In this document: positions 25,305 to 33,342 of the stretch, piece after piece
Numbering within the stretch: the first letter of the stretch is position 1
Layout of the letters: every line of letters begins with the position of its first letter
Origin: a candidate division KSB1 bacterium
GTDB taxonomy: Bacteria; Zhuqueibacterota; Zhuqueibacteria; Zhuqueibacterales; Zhuqueibacteraceae
Assembly: GCA_034506255.1 (NCBI GenBank)
Contig: JAPDPX010000008.1
Coordinates: 248,001 to 312,000 of the forward strand
Length of the DNA: 64,000 nucleotides
Direction: 5' to 3'
The notes under the pieces: generated by a model
What the model saw: only the letters and a program-made list of their open reading frames with translations
Databases searched by the model: none
What the model was told of the DNA's origin: nothing
Position numbers and translations under genes: made by a program

Positions 25305-26831
25305 TCAGGGCGCGGCAGTCTGGCGCGCGACTCTCACCATCTCCCGCACTTCGGCAAACAAAGTGGGCGCATGATAGGGAATGCCGTCCTTGATGGTCCA
25401 AACGATGCCGCCGCCCCGGCGCTGGCGGTCGAGAGTGGCCTCGCTGCCGCCGGGATAGAGAATGCGCAAATTCTCCAGGGGGTTGCCGTCCACCACGATG
25501 AGATCGGCAAGATAACCGGCCTTCAGGCGGCCCAGCTCATGCGCCTGACCGAGCACCAGCGCGCCGTTGCTCGTGGCATGCTGAATCACCTCGAGCGGAT
25601 GAAAGCCCGCTTCCGCGTGCAGCTCCAATTCCCGCAAATAACCGAAGCCGTAGATTTGATAAATGAAGCCGGCATCCTCGCCGGTGGTGACGACGCCGCC
25701 CAGCCGGCTGAACTCACGGATGGCCTGCATCCACAGGCGGTAGTTCTCCTTCCAATACACCTCATCGGTGCTGGTCCAGCCGTGGAAGAACGAGCCGTGA
25801 AAATCAGGATTGGGCTGGAAAAAGGCGGCGAGCGCGGGATGGAGATAGTCCTTGAACCAGGGCTGGGTCAAGGCGCGCTGCAAATCGCGGCAGGCTTCGT
25901 AAATGCACAGCGTCGGATCCCACGCCACGCCCGCCTGCACCAGGGCCTGCAAGACTTGCCGCAGTTTTGCGGGATCGACTTCACGCCACAGGCGGCCGGC
26001 ATAACGAAAGCGGTGCAGCTCGTTGTTGTAATTGAAATCCGGCGGGAACTGCTGCACGCCCGTGAGCGCGGCCTCGGGTACGCCATACCAGTGCTCGATT
26101 GTGCTCGTGCCGGCTTGTGCATCGTGCCAGGCATTGAGATCTTCCACGCCGGCGTGATGCGCCAGCTTGAGGCCGAGTTTCTTCGCTTCCTCGGCGACGA
26201 TGAGATAGGTGGCGCGGTCCATCTGATGGCACTTCAAACCCTCCGCGCCTTTGGCTTTGAGCTCCCGCACCTTGGCGCGGATCTCCGCCTCGCTGTCGCC
26301 GCCCGGACACCAGAAATAAAGCCACAGCCGCGGCGCCGCAATGGTGTTGGCCGCGCTCTTGCGTTTCTCCGCCAGCGCTTTGTCATAGTCGCTGCCCACG
26401 TCGCGCACGGTGGTGATGCCGCAGCCCAGCCAGAGTTTGTATTGATAGTCGAAGGGCATGGGGAGGCCGGCACGCTCATCCTGCAAATGGCCGTGCATGT
26501 TGATGAAGCCCGGCAGCACGTATTGGCCCGCCGCCTGGATCACGGCCTCCGCCGTGTGGCGATAGCCGGCATCCGGCCGGCTGCGCGTGATGCGCGCGAT
26601 GCGGTTGTGCTGGATGACGATATCCACCGGCCCCTCGGCGGGCGTGGCGTTGCCCTCGATGAGCATGGCATCGGTGATGACCAACACTGCCGGCCGCCGG
26701 CCGTGCTGCGGTGAGGGCGGCTGGCCGGGCAACGGCGGGCTTAGCGCCAGCAGCTGCAAACACAGAACGCCCAGCATGGCAGCCGCCGGCGGTCTCGATG
26801 AGCATGAACTCCGATGCGCTTGCGCCATCAT
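25305..26831 (-). CDS. Secreted amidohydrolase family protein
   Basis: This is a metal-dependent hydrolase of about 508 residues in the imidazolonepropionase/dipeptidase-like branch. The metal motif HGH follows GFINM (GFINMHGHLQDE). A possible bridging Lys is in GLKCHQM, further His in LAHHAGVEDL, and an Asp in TTGEDAGFIY. The final GRLKAGYLADLIVVDGNPL is the usual beta-sandwich signature. The N-terminus has a hydrophobic stretch (AAMLGVLCLQLLALSPPLPG) that looks like a leader with a long n-region, so export is likely. It heads the operon with the outer-membrane protein, PAP2 and BASS genes. The ATG at 26831 is preceded by GAGG. Confidence 0.85.
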   Translation of the reverse strand: MMAQAHRSSCSSRPPAAAMLGVLCLQLLALSPPLPGQPPSPQHGRRPAVLVITDAMLIEGNATPAEGPVDIVIQHNRIARITRSRPDAGYRHTAEAVIQAAGQYVLPGFINMHGHLQDERAGLPMPFDYQYKLWLGCGITTVRDVGSDYDKALAEKRKSAANTIAAPRLWLYFWCPGGDSEAEIRAKVRELKAKGAEGLKCHQMDRATYLIVAEEAKKLGLKLAHHAGVEDLNAWHDAQAGTSTIEHWYGVPEAALTGVQQFPPDFNYNNELHRFRYAGRLWREVDPAKLRQVLQALVQAGVAWDPTLCIYEACRDLQRALTQPWFKDYLHPALAAFFQPNPDFHGSFFHGWTSTDEVYWKENYRLWMQAIREFSRLGGVVTTGEDAGFIYQIYGFGYLRELELHAEAGFHPLEVIQHATSNGALVLGQAHELGRLKAGYLADLIVVDGNPLENLRILYPGGSEATLDRQRRGGGIVWTIKDGIPYHAPTLFAEVREMVRVARQTAAP

Positions 26832-26900
26832 CAATGGCCCTCACATTTGCTTCATGCGCCCGGATGTGACGGGATCAACAAGGTCAGCCGCCACGGGATT

Positions 26901-27331
26901 TTAGTCGTGCGGGATCCCGCGGCCGGACGCTGCTTTGCCTGGCAAGAATATTTTCATCAAGATGCTGCCCGCCAGAACGGGCAAGCTCCACCACCGGCTG
27001 CCAACCGGCGTTGCCGGCGCGCCATCCCATGTCAACCATACAAAGCCATGCGCGGCCAACGCCCGGGGCCGGGGAGCTGAATGCACGACTGGCAGCAGGG
27101 CCGGCGGCTGCGCGCTCGCCACCGGCTGCCCGCCCGCGTCGCCGTGATTTTGACCAGTTGGTCGATCCGCGCAAACACCGGCAGATCCAGGAAGGCGGCC
27201 GCGCCGATCGCGATGAAGGTCTGGAATGCTGCCCGGTGAGAAGGCGTGGGTGAATTGGGGACGGCGTGCTTCAGGGTTGCATCCCTGCCGGCAAGCGTGG
27301 CGGTGGTCGGAAATTCTTTGCGCGTCGCCAT
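26901..27331 (-). pseudogene. Possible frameshifted remnant of a small membrane protein gene
   Basis: Codon-third-position GC is high in one frame from 27331 to about 27140 (MATRKEF..., with FIAIGAAAFLDLPVFARIDQ) and then in another frame from about 27160 to the TAA at 26901 (HGFVWLTWDG, SLPVLAGSILMKIFLPGK). Each half has one hydrophobic stretch. Joined, they would encode roughly 140 residues. No family is recognised, so this could be a broken gene, a sequencing error or chance. Confidence 0.3.
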
Positions 27332-27415
27332 GGGCCCGTGAGTTGCGTGTGAAAAAGGATGCGGCTATGGTAACCAAACCGGCAGTCTTTGTCAAATGGA
27401 TTTTAGCGGGGTGCG

Positions 27416-27488
27416 TCATGCCTCAATTACGCATGGCGAGGTGGCGCAGACATCTTGTCTGCAGGCAGGGATATCCGTGCCACTCCAC
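27416..27488 (+). repeat. Family C dispersed repeat, plus-strand copy
   Basis: Block order is TCATGCCTCA, GTGGCGCAGACATCTTGTCTGC, AGGCAGGGATATCCGTGCC, ACTCC. The core GCAGACATCTTGTCTGC is a perfect hairpin with a 3-base loop. Matching copies lie at 20114-20184 and 58001-58078. Confidence 0.75.
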
Positions 27489-27535
27489 ACGTTATTGGAG
27501 GATTGGAGGATGCGTGGCGCCGGGAGGGGAAAACA

Positions 27536-27565
27536 CACAGGCCGTGAATGCACTCACGGCCTGTG
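27536..27565 (-). terminator. Intrinsic terminator of lon
   Basis: A 12-base perfect stem (CACAGGCCGTGA with TCACGGCCTGTG) is followed, in the minus direction, by GTGTTTTCC. It lies 37 bases beyond the lon stop codon. Confidence 0.75.
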
Positions 27566-27602
27566 GCTGAATGGCGCGGGTGGAGAAATCCCGCCGCGCG
27601 GG

Positions 27603-30032
27603 TCACGCGATGGCGGGGTGCTGTTCGGCCACGCCCGCCGATTCCGTCTTGGGCTTGCGCGGCCGTTTGCCGAGCACGATTTTGATCACATCGTCCATTT
27701 CGCTGACGAAATAGAATTGCATCTGTTCGCGCACATGCTGCGGGATTTCCTCGATGTCCTTGCGGTTCTTTTCCGGCAGAATCACCTTGTTGATGCCGGC
27801 GCGTTTGGCGGCCAGCGCCTTCTCTTTGATGCCGCCCACCGGCAACACCAGCCCGCGCAGGGTGATTTCGCCGGTCATGGCGTAATCATGCGCCACCGTG
27901 CGGTCCGTGAGCAGGGACATCAGGGCGACGAACATGGTCACGCCCGCGCTTGGTCCGTCCTTGGGAATGGCGCCCGCCGGCACGTGGATGTGAATGTCGG
28001 TCTTGTCGAAGATATCCTCGTCGATTTCGTATTGCTTGGCCTTGCTGCGAATGTAGGAGAGCGCCGCCATCGCCGACTCCTTCATCACGTCACCGAGATG
28101 GCCGGTGAGGGTCAAGCCGCCCTTGCCGCGCATTTTGGTGGCTTCCACAAAGAGAATGTCGCCGCCCACCGCAGTCCACGCCAGGCCGGTGGCCACGCCG
28201 GTGCGGCTGGTGCGTTCCTTGGCGTCGGAGAAATACTTGATCACGCCGAGATACTTTTGCACGCTGTCGCGGGTGACGACGCGCCTGATCTCGGCGGCGT
28301 TTTCCTGTCCCTTGCTCTCGACGATTTCACGCGCCACGCCGCGGCAAATGTTGGCAATCTCCCGTTCCAGGTTGCGCACACCCGCCTCGCGGGTGTAGGC
28401 GGAGATGACATGTTCGATCGCCTCCGGTTCAAAGGTGACCTGTTCGGGCTTCAAACCGTGCGCCTCGAGCTGCTTGGGCACCAGAAATTTCTCGGCGATG
28501 CGCATCTTGTCTTCCGCAGTGTAACCGGGCAGCTCGATGATCTCCAGGCGATCCTTGAGGGCGGGATGGATCGGGTCTTCGAGATTGGCCGTGGCGATGA
28601 ACATCACCTTGGAGAGATCGAAGGGCACCTCCAGGTAATGATCGCTGAAGGAGAAGTTCTGCTCCGGATCCAGCACTTCCAGCAGCGCCGAGGAGGGGTC
28701 GCCACGGAAGTCGGCGCCGACCTTGTCGATCTCATCGAGCATGAAGATCGGGTTGTTGACCCCGGCTTTCTTCAAGCCCTGAATGATGCGGCCCGGCAGG
28801 GCGCCGATGTAGGTGCGGCGATGGCCGCGAATCTCGGCCTCATCGTGCACCCCGCCCAGGGAGATGCGCACGAATTTGCGGCCCATGGCGCGCGCAATCG
28901 AGCGGCCCAGAGAGGTTTTGCCGACGCCCGGCGGCCCGACGAAGCAGAGAATCGGGCCTTTCATGTCCGGCTTCAACTGCCGCACCGCGAGATATTCCAA
29001 AATGCGCCGCTTCACCTTCTCCAGGTTGTAGTGATCCTCATCCAGCACCACGCGGGCATAGTTCACGTCGAGGTTGTCCTCGGTTTCCTTGCTCCACGGC
29101 AGCTCGATCAGCCAGTCCAGATATGTGCGGGAGACGGTGTATTCCGCGGCCGCCGGGGGGATGCGCGCCAGGCGGTCCAGCTCCTTCTCCGCCACCTTGC
29201 GGGCCTCCTCGGGCAGCTTGGCTTCTTCGAGTTTCTGGCGCAGCTCGTTGATCTCGCTGGTGCGCTCGTCCTCGTCCTCGCCCAGCTCGCGTTTGATCGC
29301 CTTCAGTTGTTCGCGCAGATAATACTCGCGCTGGTTTTTGGAAATCTCGCCCTGCACTTCGCTTTGAATCTTGCTGCCCAGTTCGAGAATCTGCAACTCC
29401 TTGCTGAGCAGGAAAGTCGTGCGCTCCAGCCGCCGGCGGATGTCGGTGATTTCGAGAATGTCCTGCTTCTCCTGCATCGGGATGTTGAGGTTCCACACGA
29501 TGATATCCGCCAGCCGGCCCGGGCTTTCGGCGTTCATCACCATCATGGTGTGCTCGGGAGTCAGGTAGGGCGCGAGATCGACTGCCTTTTGAAATTGCGC
29601 ACGCAGGTTGACCACCATGGCGTCGATGTCCATGCCCTCGGCCTTGCCTTCGGGATAGGGCTGCACCGCCACCGTCAGGTACGGGTCGGTTTGCAGAAAG
29701 TCCAGCAATCGCGCGCGCGCCACACCCTGCACCATCGCGCTTTGCGTCCCATCCGGCATCTTGAAGATTTTCATCACCTGGGCAATCGTGCCCCAGCGAT
29801 ACAGGTCCTCCGGGCCGGGATCATCCACCGCACCATCCTTTTGCGCCACCACCATGATCAGGCGGTCGCTGCGCATGGCGGCCTCGATCAAGCGTACGGA
29901 TTTCTCACGCCCGATGGACAGAGGCAAAATCTGCTGCGGAAAGATGACGGTATTGCGCAGCGGCAGCAGCGGCAGGACTTTCGGAATTCTAATCTCGATT
30001 CCCGGATCATCGGAATCTCGTTCTTTGCTCAT
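27603..30032 (-). CDS. lon: ATP-dependent protease Lon (first copy)
   Basis: This 809-residue cytoplasmic AAA+ serine protease degrades misfolded and regulatory proteins. The order is the LonN substrate domain (LPLLPLRNTVIFPQ), coiled coil, Walker A GPPGVGKT, Walker B FMLDEIDK, and the proteolytic domain with catalytic Ser in KDGPSAGVTM and Lys in GIKEKALAAKRAG. The ATG at 30032 is preceded by AGGA; a 39-codon upstream extension was rejected. It is complete and stands alone, with a terminator downstream. A paralogous lon begins at 62900. No CIRCE element was seen upstream. Confidence 0.96.
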   Translation of the reverse strand: MSKERDSDDPGIEIRIPKVLPLLPLRNTVIFPQQILPLSIGREKSVRLIEAAMRSDRLIMVVAQKDGAVDDPGPEDLYRWGTIAQVMKIFKMPDGTQSAMVQGVARARLLDFLQTDPYLTVAVQPYPEGKAEGMDIDAMVVNLRAQFQKAVDLAPYLTPEHTMMVMNAESPGRLADIIVWNLNIPMQEKQDILEITDIRRRLERTTFLLSKELQILELGSKIQSEVQGEISKNQREYYLREQLKAIKRELGEDEDERTSEINELRQKLEEAKLPEEARKVAEKELDRLARIPPAAAEYTVSRTYLDWLIELPWSKETEDNLDVNYARVVLDEDHYNLEKVKRRILEYLAVRQLKPDMKGPILCFVGPPGVGKTSLGRSIARAMGRKFVRISLGGVHDEAEIRGHRRTYIGALPGRIIQGLKKAGVNNPIFMLDEIDKVGADFRGDPSSALLEVLDPEQNFSFSDHYLEVPFDLSKVMFIATANLEDPIHPALKDRLEIIELPGYTAEDKMRIAEKFLVPKQLEAHGLKPEQVTFEPEAIEHVISAYTREAGVRNLEREIANICRGVAREIVESKGQENAAEIRRVVTRDSVQKYLGVIKYFSDAKERTSRTGVATGLAWTAVGGDILFVEATKMRGKGGLTLTGHLGDVMKESAMAALSYIRSKAKQYEIDEDIFDKTDIHIHVPAGAIPKDGPSAGVTMFVALMSLLTDRTVAHDYAMTGEITLRGLVLPVGGIKEKALAAKRAGINKVILPEKNRKDIEEIPQHVREQMQFYFVSEMDDVIKIVLGKRPRKPKTESAGVAEQHPAIA

Positions 30033-30464
30033 AGGAAATTCCTGTATGAATTTAGATGAATTTTCGAGTTGCAGGACTTCACACGCGGAAGTGATTTTCC
30101 CGCACCAGATTTGGTCGGAAGATACCAGTCCCGCTTTCAAGATGAACAAACTCTACAAACGTTGTGCCGCCCTCTCCGGGCGTGCAAGTTCAGTAATTTG
30201 AACCGGAGTGTCATGCCTCAGCATGGTAGCATGAGGCAGTGCTTGCGTGGATTCTAAAGATCAAATAAGAACTGAGTGCCAGAAAATTAAAATCTTGCAC
30301 TCCAAAGCTCAGTTGCCGAAAAGTTTTTATCCCTGTACCGCGTGAGATGAGAAACTACGGCGTGAAAAGATTCAACCGCCGGACTTCCCGGGAGTTATCT
30401 CCGGGCATGCAGCAGGTCTCAGGCAAAATGTCAGACTGTCGGGGCGGTAAAACTGTCAGAGAAG
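30033..30464. other. Intergenic region between aroQ-GAF and lon
   Basis: No gene is visible. A palindrome at 30213-30237 (TGCCTCA...TGAGGCA) followed by GCTTGCGTGG near 30241 looks like a decayed family C repeat. The region should hold the lon promoter, but no clear heat-shock or sigma-70 boxes were found. Confidence 0.35.
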
Positions 30465-31337
30465 TCAAGACGTCAGTTGGTCGTTCAGGGCTGCCAGTTG
30501 CGTGGCCATGGCTTCCAGCAGGCGAGTGTCATTGTGCCAAAAAGCATCGGCCGTGTGGCTGTCGATATCAATTTCGCCATAGATGCGGCGGCCCTTAATC
30601 GGCACGACGATCTCCGATTTGGTTTCCACGCTGCACGCCAGGTAGCGCGGATCGGCATTCACATCCGGCACCACGATGGTTTTTTCCTCAGCCGCGGCTG
30701 CGCCGCAGATGCCGCTGCCGAGCGCAATGCGTGTGTGGGGCGTGGGCGCGCCCAGGTAATTGTGCACCACCAGCTCGTTGCCCGCCAGCAGATAGATTCC
30801 CACCCAATCGTATTTGGGGAAGTGCGCCTTCAATTTTTGCACGCAAAAAATGTAAGTCTCGTCCAGGCCGGGTGTGTGGGCGAGAAACTCGCGCAGCTCC
30901 TGCCGGACCGCTTCCCCCAACACCACCTCGAGGCCGCGGCGGTAACTTTCCACCCCCAGGCCGCTGATTTGATCGAGACAGATTTCACGCAGCACCGACT
31001 GACGCCGAAAGGCTTCGCGCTGATGAATGTCGGAGAGATGCACCTCCACTGCCGGCAGCTTCACGGCGGCGAGCGCGTCGCGCAGTGCGTAGCTGTAATG
31101 CCCGAGCGCGCCGGGATTGATCACCACCCCGGCAGCCGCGTGACGCTCGCGCTGCAGAAAGTCGATCAATGCGCCCTCGTGATTCGATTGAAAGCAATCC
31201 ACCACCGCCCGCGCCGCCGCGGCGAAGCGCGCCAGCTCGGCGTTCAGCTCGGCCAGCGTCATACGGCCGTAGATGTCGGGCTCACGCTCGCCCAGCAGAT
31301 TGAGATTGGGGCCGTGGACAACGAGTATTTTCTTCAT
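30465..31337 (-). CDS. aroQ: Type II 3-dehydroquinate dehydratase fused to a GAF domain resembling free-methionine-sulfoxide reductase
   Basis: This protein has 290 residues. Residues 1-145 are a complete AroQ: LVVHGPNLNLLG, Tyr23 (PDIYG), Asn74 and His80 (VVINPGALGHYSY), His100 and Arg111 (VHLSDIHQREAFRRQS). They dehydrate 3-dehydroquinate in the shikimate pathway. Residues 150-290 are a GAF domain close to fRMsr (YebR): WVGIYLL, GSGICGAAA, YLACSVETKSEIVVPI, GEIDIDS. Cys211 and Cys235 are 24 residues apart, as are Cys94 and Cys118 of E. coli fRMsr, but the position of Cys84 is His201. AroQ is normally a lone domain of about 145 residues. The gene follows aroK by 49 bases. Confidence 0.9.
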   Translation of the reverse strand: MKKILVVHGPNLNLLGEREPDIYGRMTLAELNAELARFAAAARAVVDCFQSNHEGALIDFLQRERHAAAGVVINPGALGHYSYALRDALAAVKLPAVEVHLSDIHQREAFRRQSVLREICLDQISGLGVESYRRGLEVVLGEAVRQELREFLAHTPGLDETYIFCVQKLKAHFPKYDWVGIYLLAGNELVVHNYLGAPTPHTRIALGSGICGAAAAEEKTIVVPDVNADPRYLACSVETKSEIVVPIKGRRIYGEIDIDSHTADAFWHNDTRLLEAMATQLAALNDQLTS

Positions 31338-31386
31338 GCGGTCAGACCGGATGAAAACATGAGATGGTTTGCGGATCCCGGCGCGG

Positions 31387-31941
31387 TCAGGTGATCGACA
31401 GGCTTGCCCGGATGAGCTGCGAAATGATCGCCGCGGTTTCCTGCGGCGTGTGCTGCGCAAAGCTGTCCACGGTGAGCGTGGCGCGCCGGTAGTACGGCTC
31501 GCGTGCGTTCAACAGCGTGCGGATGAACAGCGGCCGTTCGGCGGGTGCGATGCGGTTGAGCATCGGGCGGCCGGTGCCATCCTTCAGGCGCCGGTAGAGT
31601 TCATCGGGATGGCAGCGCAGGTAAATCAACAGACCCTGTGCCAGAATCGGCCAGGCGCTCTCCTGGGTGGGCGTGCCGCCGCCCAGCGCAATCACCACCT
31701 GCTCGCGGCCGAGCAACTGCTGCAGGAGGTTCACTTCCACGCGGCGAAAATAGGGTTCGCCATGCTGGTCGAAAATCTGCTCGATCGACATGTTTTCCTG
31801 TCGCACGATCTCCTCGTCCAAATCCACGAACTGCCAGCCCAGCTCGTGCGCCAGCAGCCTGCCGATCGTGCTTTTGCCGCACCCCATGAAGCCAATCAGA
31901 AAAATATGCCTCACCGGTTTGAGTGTGACCAGGTTGTCCAT
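31387..31941 (-). CDS. aroK: Shikimate kinase
   Basis: This 184-residue enzyme phosphorylates shikimate at O3 with ATP. Walker A is GFMGCGKST, the shikimate-binding Asp/Arg segment is VDLDEEIV...EPYFRRVE, the GGG motif is in IALGGGTPT, and the lid is in LKDGTGRPML. The start overlaps the end of aroC by 31 bases, so the pair is translationally linked. It precedes aroQ-GAF in the same operon. Confidence 0.95.
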   Translation of the reverse strand: MDNLVTLKPVRHIFLIGFMGCGKSTIGRLLAHELGWQFVDLDEEIVRQENMSIEQIFDQHGEPYFRRVEVNLLQQLLGREQVVIALGGGTPTQESAWPILAQGLLIYLRCHPDELYRRLKDGTGRPMLNRIAPAERPLFIRTLLNAREPYYRRATLTVDSFAQHTPQETAAIISQLIRASLSIT

Positions 31942-33095
31942 CGTTCCAGGATTTCCTGCATGCTATCGCCGCCGAATTTTTCCAACAGGGCGTCGGCCAG
32001 CACCAGCGCCATCATGGCCTCGCCGATCACCGCCGCCGCCGGCACGGCGCAGACATCCGAGCGCTCGATGTGCGCGGCGGCGGGTGCCTTGGTGCGCAGG
32101 TTGACCGATTCCAGCGGCCGCATCAAAGTGGAAATCGGCTTCTTGGCTGCGCGCACCACCAGCGGCTCGCCGTTGGTGATGCCGCCCTCCAAGCCGCCGG
32201 CGTGGTTGGAAGGGCGATGAAACCCGCGTTGCGCGGTGTAATGGATCGGATCGTGAAATGCGCTGCCCCGGCTCCCGGCGCCGGCGAAGGCGTCGCCGAT
32301 CTCGACACCCTTGATCGCCGGAATGCTCATGAAAGCCGCGGCCAGCCGGGCATCGAGGCGGCGGTCCCACTGCACGTGGCTGCCCAGCCCCACCGGCACA
32401 TTGAGCGCCGCCACTTCAAAAATGCCTCCCACCGTGTCGCGCGCGGCCCTGGCCTGATCAATGCATGCGATCATTTCCCGGCCGGCCTCCTCGTCCAAAC
32501 AGCGCACCGGCGAGGCCTCGCTGCGGGCCTCGATTTCATCCAGGGGCAGGTCGAACGCCGGCTGTCCAATTTGCAAAAAGGAATAACGGCTGCGCGCCTG
32601 TTGAATTTGCACTACGTGACTGAGCAGCCGGAGGTGGAACGACGCCAGGAATTTTCTCGCGACCGCGCCCAGCGCCACCCGCATCGCCGTTTCCCGGGCA
32701 CTCGCGCGTTCCAGCACGTTGCGCAAATCATCGGTTTGATACTTGATGCCGCCCGCCAAATCCGCATGCCCGGGCCGCGGAATCTCCACCGGCGTGACCT
32801 CCCCGGCGGTCGGTGCCACTGCCATGCGGGTTTGCCAGTTGGGCCAGTCGCGATTTTCAATTTGCAGGGCAATCGGCGAACCAAGGGTCTTGCCAAAGCG
32901 CACGCCGCTGAGTATGCGGGCGTGATCCTGCTCGAGGCGCATGCGGCCACCACGGCCGTGACCGCGCTGGCGGCGCTGGAGTTGCACGGCAATCTCCGCC
33001 TCGCTGATCTCCAGGCCGGCGGGCATGCCCTCCAATATACCCACCAGCACCTGGCCATGCGACTCACCGGCGGTAAAATATCGAAGCTGACTCAT
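31911..33095 (-). CDS. aroC: Chorismate synthase
   Basis: This 394-residue enzyme makes chorismate from EPSP using reduced FMN, the last shared step in aromatic synthesis. Family marks are MSQLRYFTAGESHGQ at the N-terminus, QRGHGRGGRM, the basic ARETAMRVALGAVARKFL, and the C-terminal SDVCAVPAAAVIGEAMMALVLADA. The ATG at 33095 matches the family N-terminus exactly. It is the first gene of aroC-aroK-aroQ, behind a good promoter that overlaps a 12-base inverted repeat. Confidence 0.96.
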   Translation of the reverse strand: MSQLRYFTAGESHGQVLVGILEGMPAGLEISEAEIAVQLQRRQRGHGRGGRMRLEQDHARILSGVRFGKTLGSPIALQIENRDWPNWQTRMAVAPTAGEVTPVEIPRPGHADLAGGIKYQTDDLRNVLERASARETAMRVALGAVARKFLASFHLRLLSHVVQIQQARSRYSFLQIGQPAFDLPLDEIEARSEASPVRCLDEEAGREMIACIDQARAARDTVGGIFEVAALNVPVGLGSHVQWDRRLDARLAAAFMSIPAIKGVEIGDAFAGAGSRGSAFHDPIHYTAQRGFHRPSNHAGGLEGGITNGEPLVVRAAKKPISTLMRPLESVNLRTKAPAAAHIERSDVCAVPAAAVIGEAMMALVLADALLEKFGGDSMQEILERWTTWSHSNR

Positions 33096-33147
33096 GCGAA
33101 TAAAAAATAATGAAACACAGGTGTCATTTCTGGAGCAAACGACGGGC

Positions 33148-33176
33148 ATAATAACGATTTGCCGGCTGGAAAGCAA
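33148..33176 (-). promoter_or_regulatory. Sigma-70-type promoter for aroC
   Basis: On the minus strand TTGCTT (-35, at 33176-33171) and TATTAT (-10, at 33153-33148) are separated by 17 bases. The -10 box is about 53 bases upstream of the aroC start codon. Confidence 0.6.
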
Positions 33177-33195
33177 GGCTGGGCTTGCTTTCCAG
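33166..33195. promoter_or_regulatory. Perfect 12-base inverted repeat at the aroC promoter, possible operator
   Basis: CTGGAAAGCAAG and CTTGCTTTCCAG flank a 6-base spacer. One arm covers the -35 box of aroC. The region is between divergent genes (aroC and an MFS transporter), so there is no transcript here for it to terminate from either annotated gene. A repressor site is the simplest reading. Confidence 0.45.
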
Positions 33196-33342
33196 TCAAA
33201 AGAGGCCTAACATTGCAGCATCGTAATCCGGCATGAGTTGCGGCTGCCAATCCGTTTGACCGCCGGTGGTGACCCGTGAAAACTCCGCAAGACGCGCCGG
33301 CATTTAATCCGTCGTTCCTTGTTCCAACTGCGAAATGGCCTC

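Noticed and set aside
23835..26714. Plus-strand open frame of 959 codons across four minus-strand genes
   Set aside because: It runs antisense through PAP2, the outer-membrane protein and the amidohydrolase, all of which have motifs and proper starts.
27396..30059. Plus-strand open frame of 887 codons opposite lon
   Set aside because: It is antisense to a complete Lon protein and its translation is low-complexity, Arg/His/Gln-rich sequence without domains.
30033..30464. CIRCE or heat-shock promoter upstream of lon
   Set aside because: The TTAGCACTC-type inverted repeat is absent and no convincing sigma-32 boxes with correct spacing were found.
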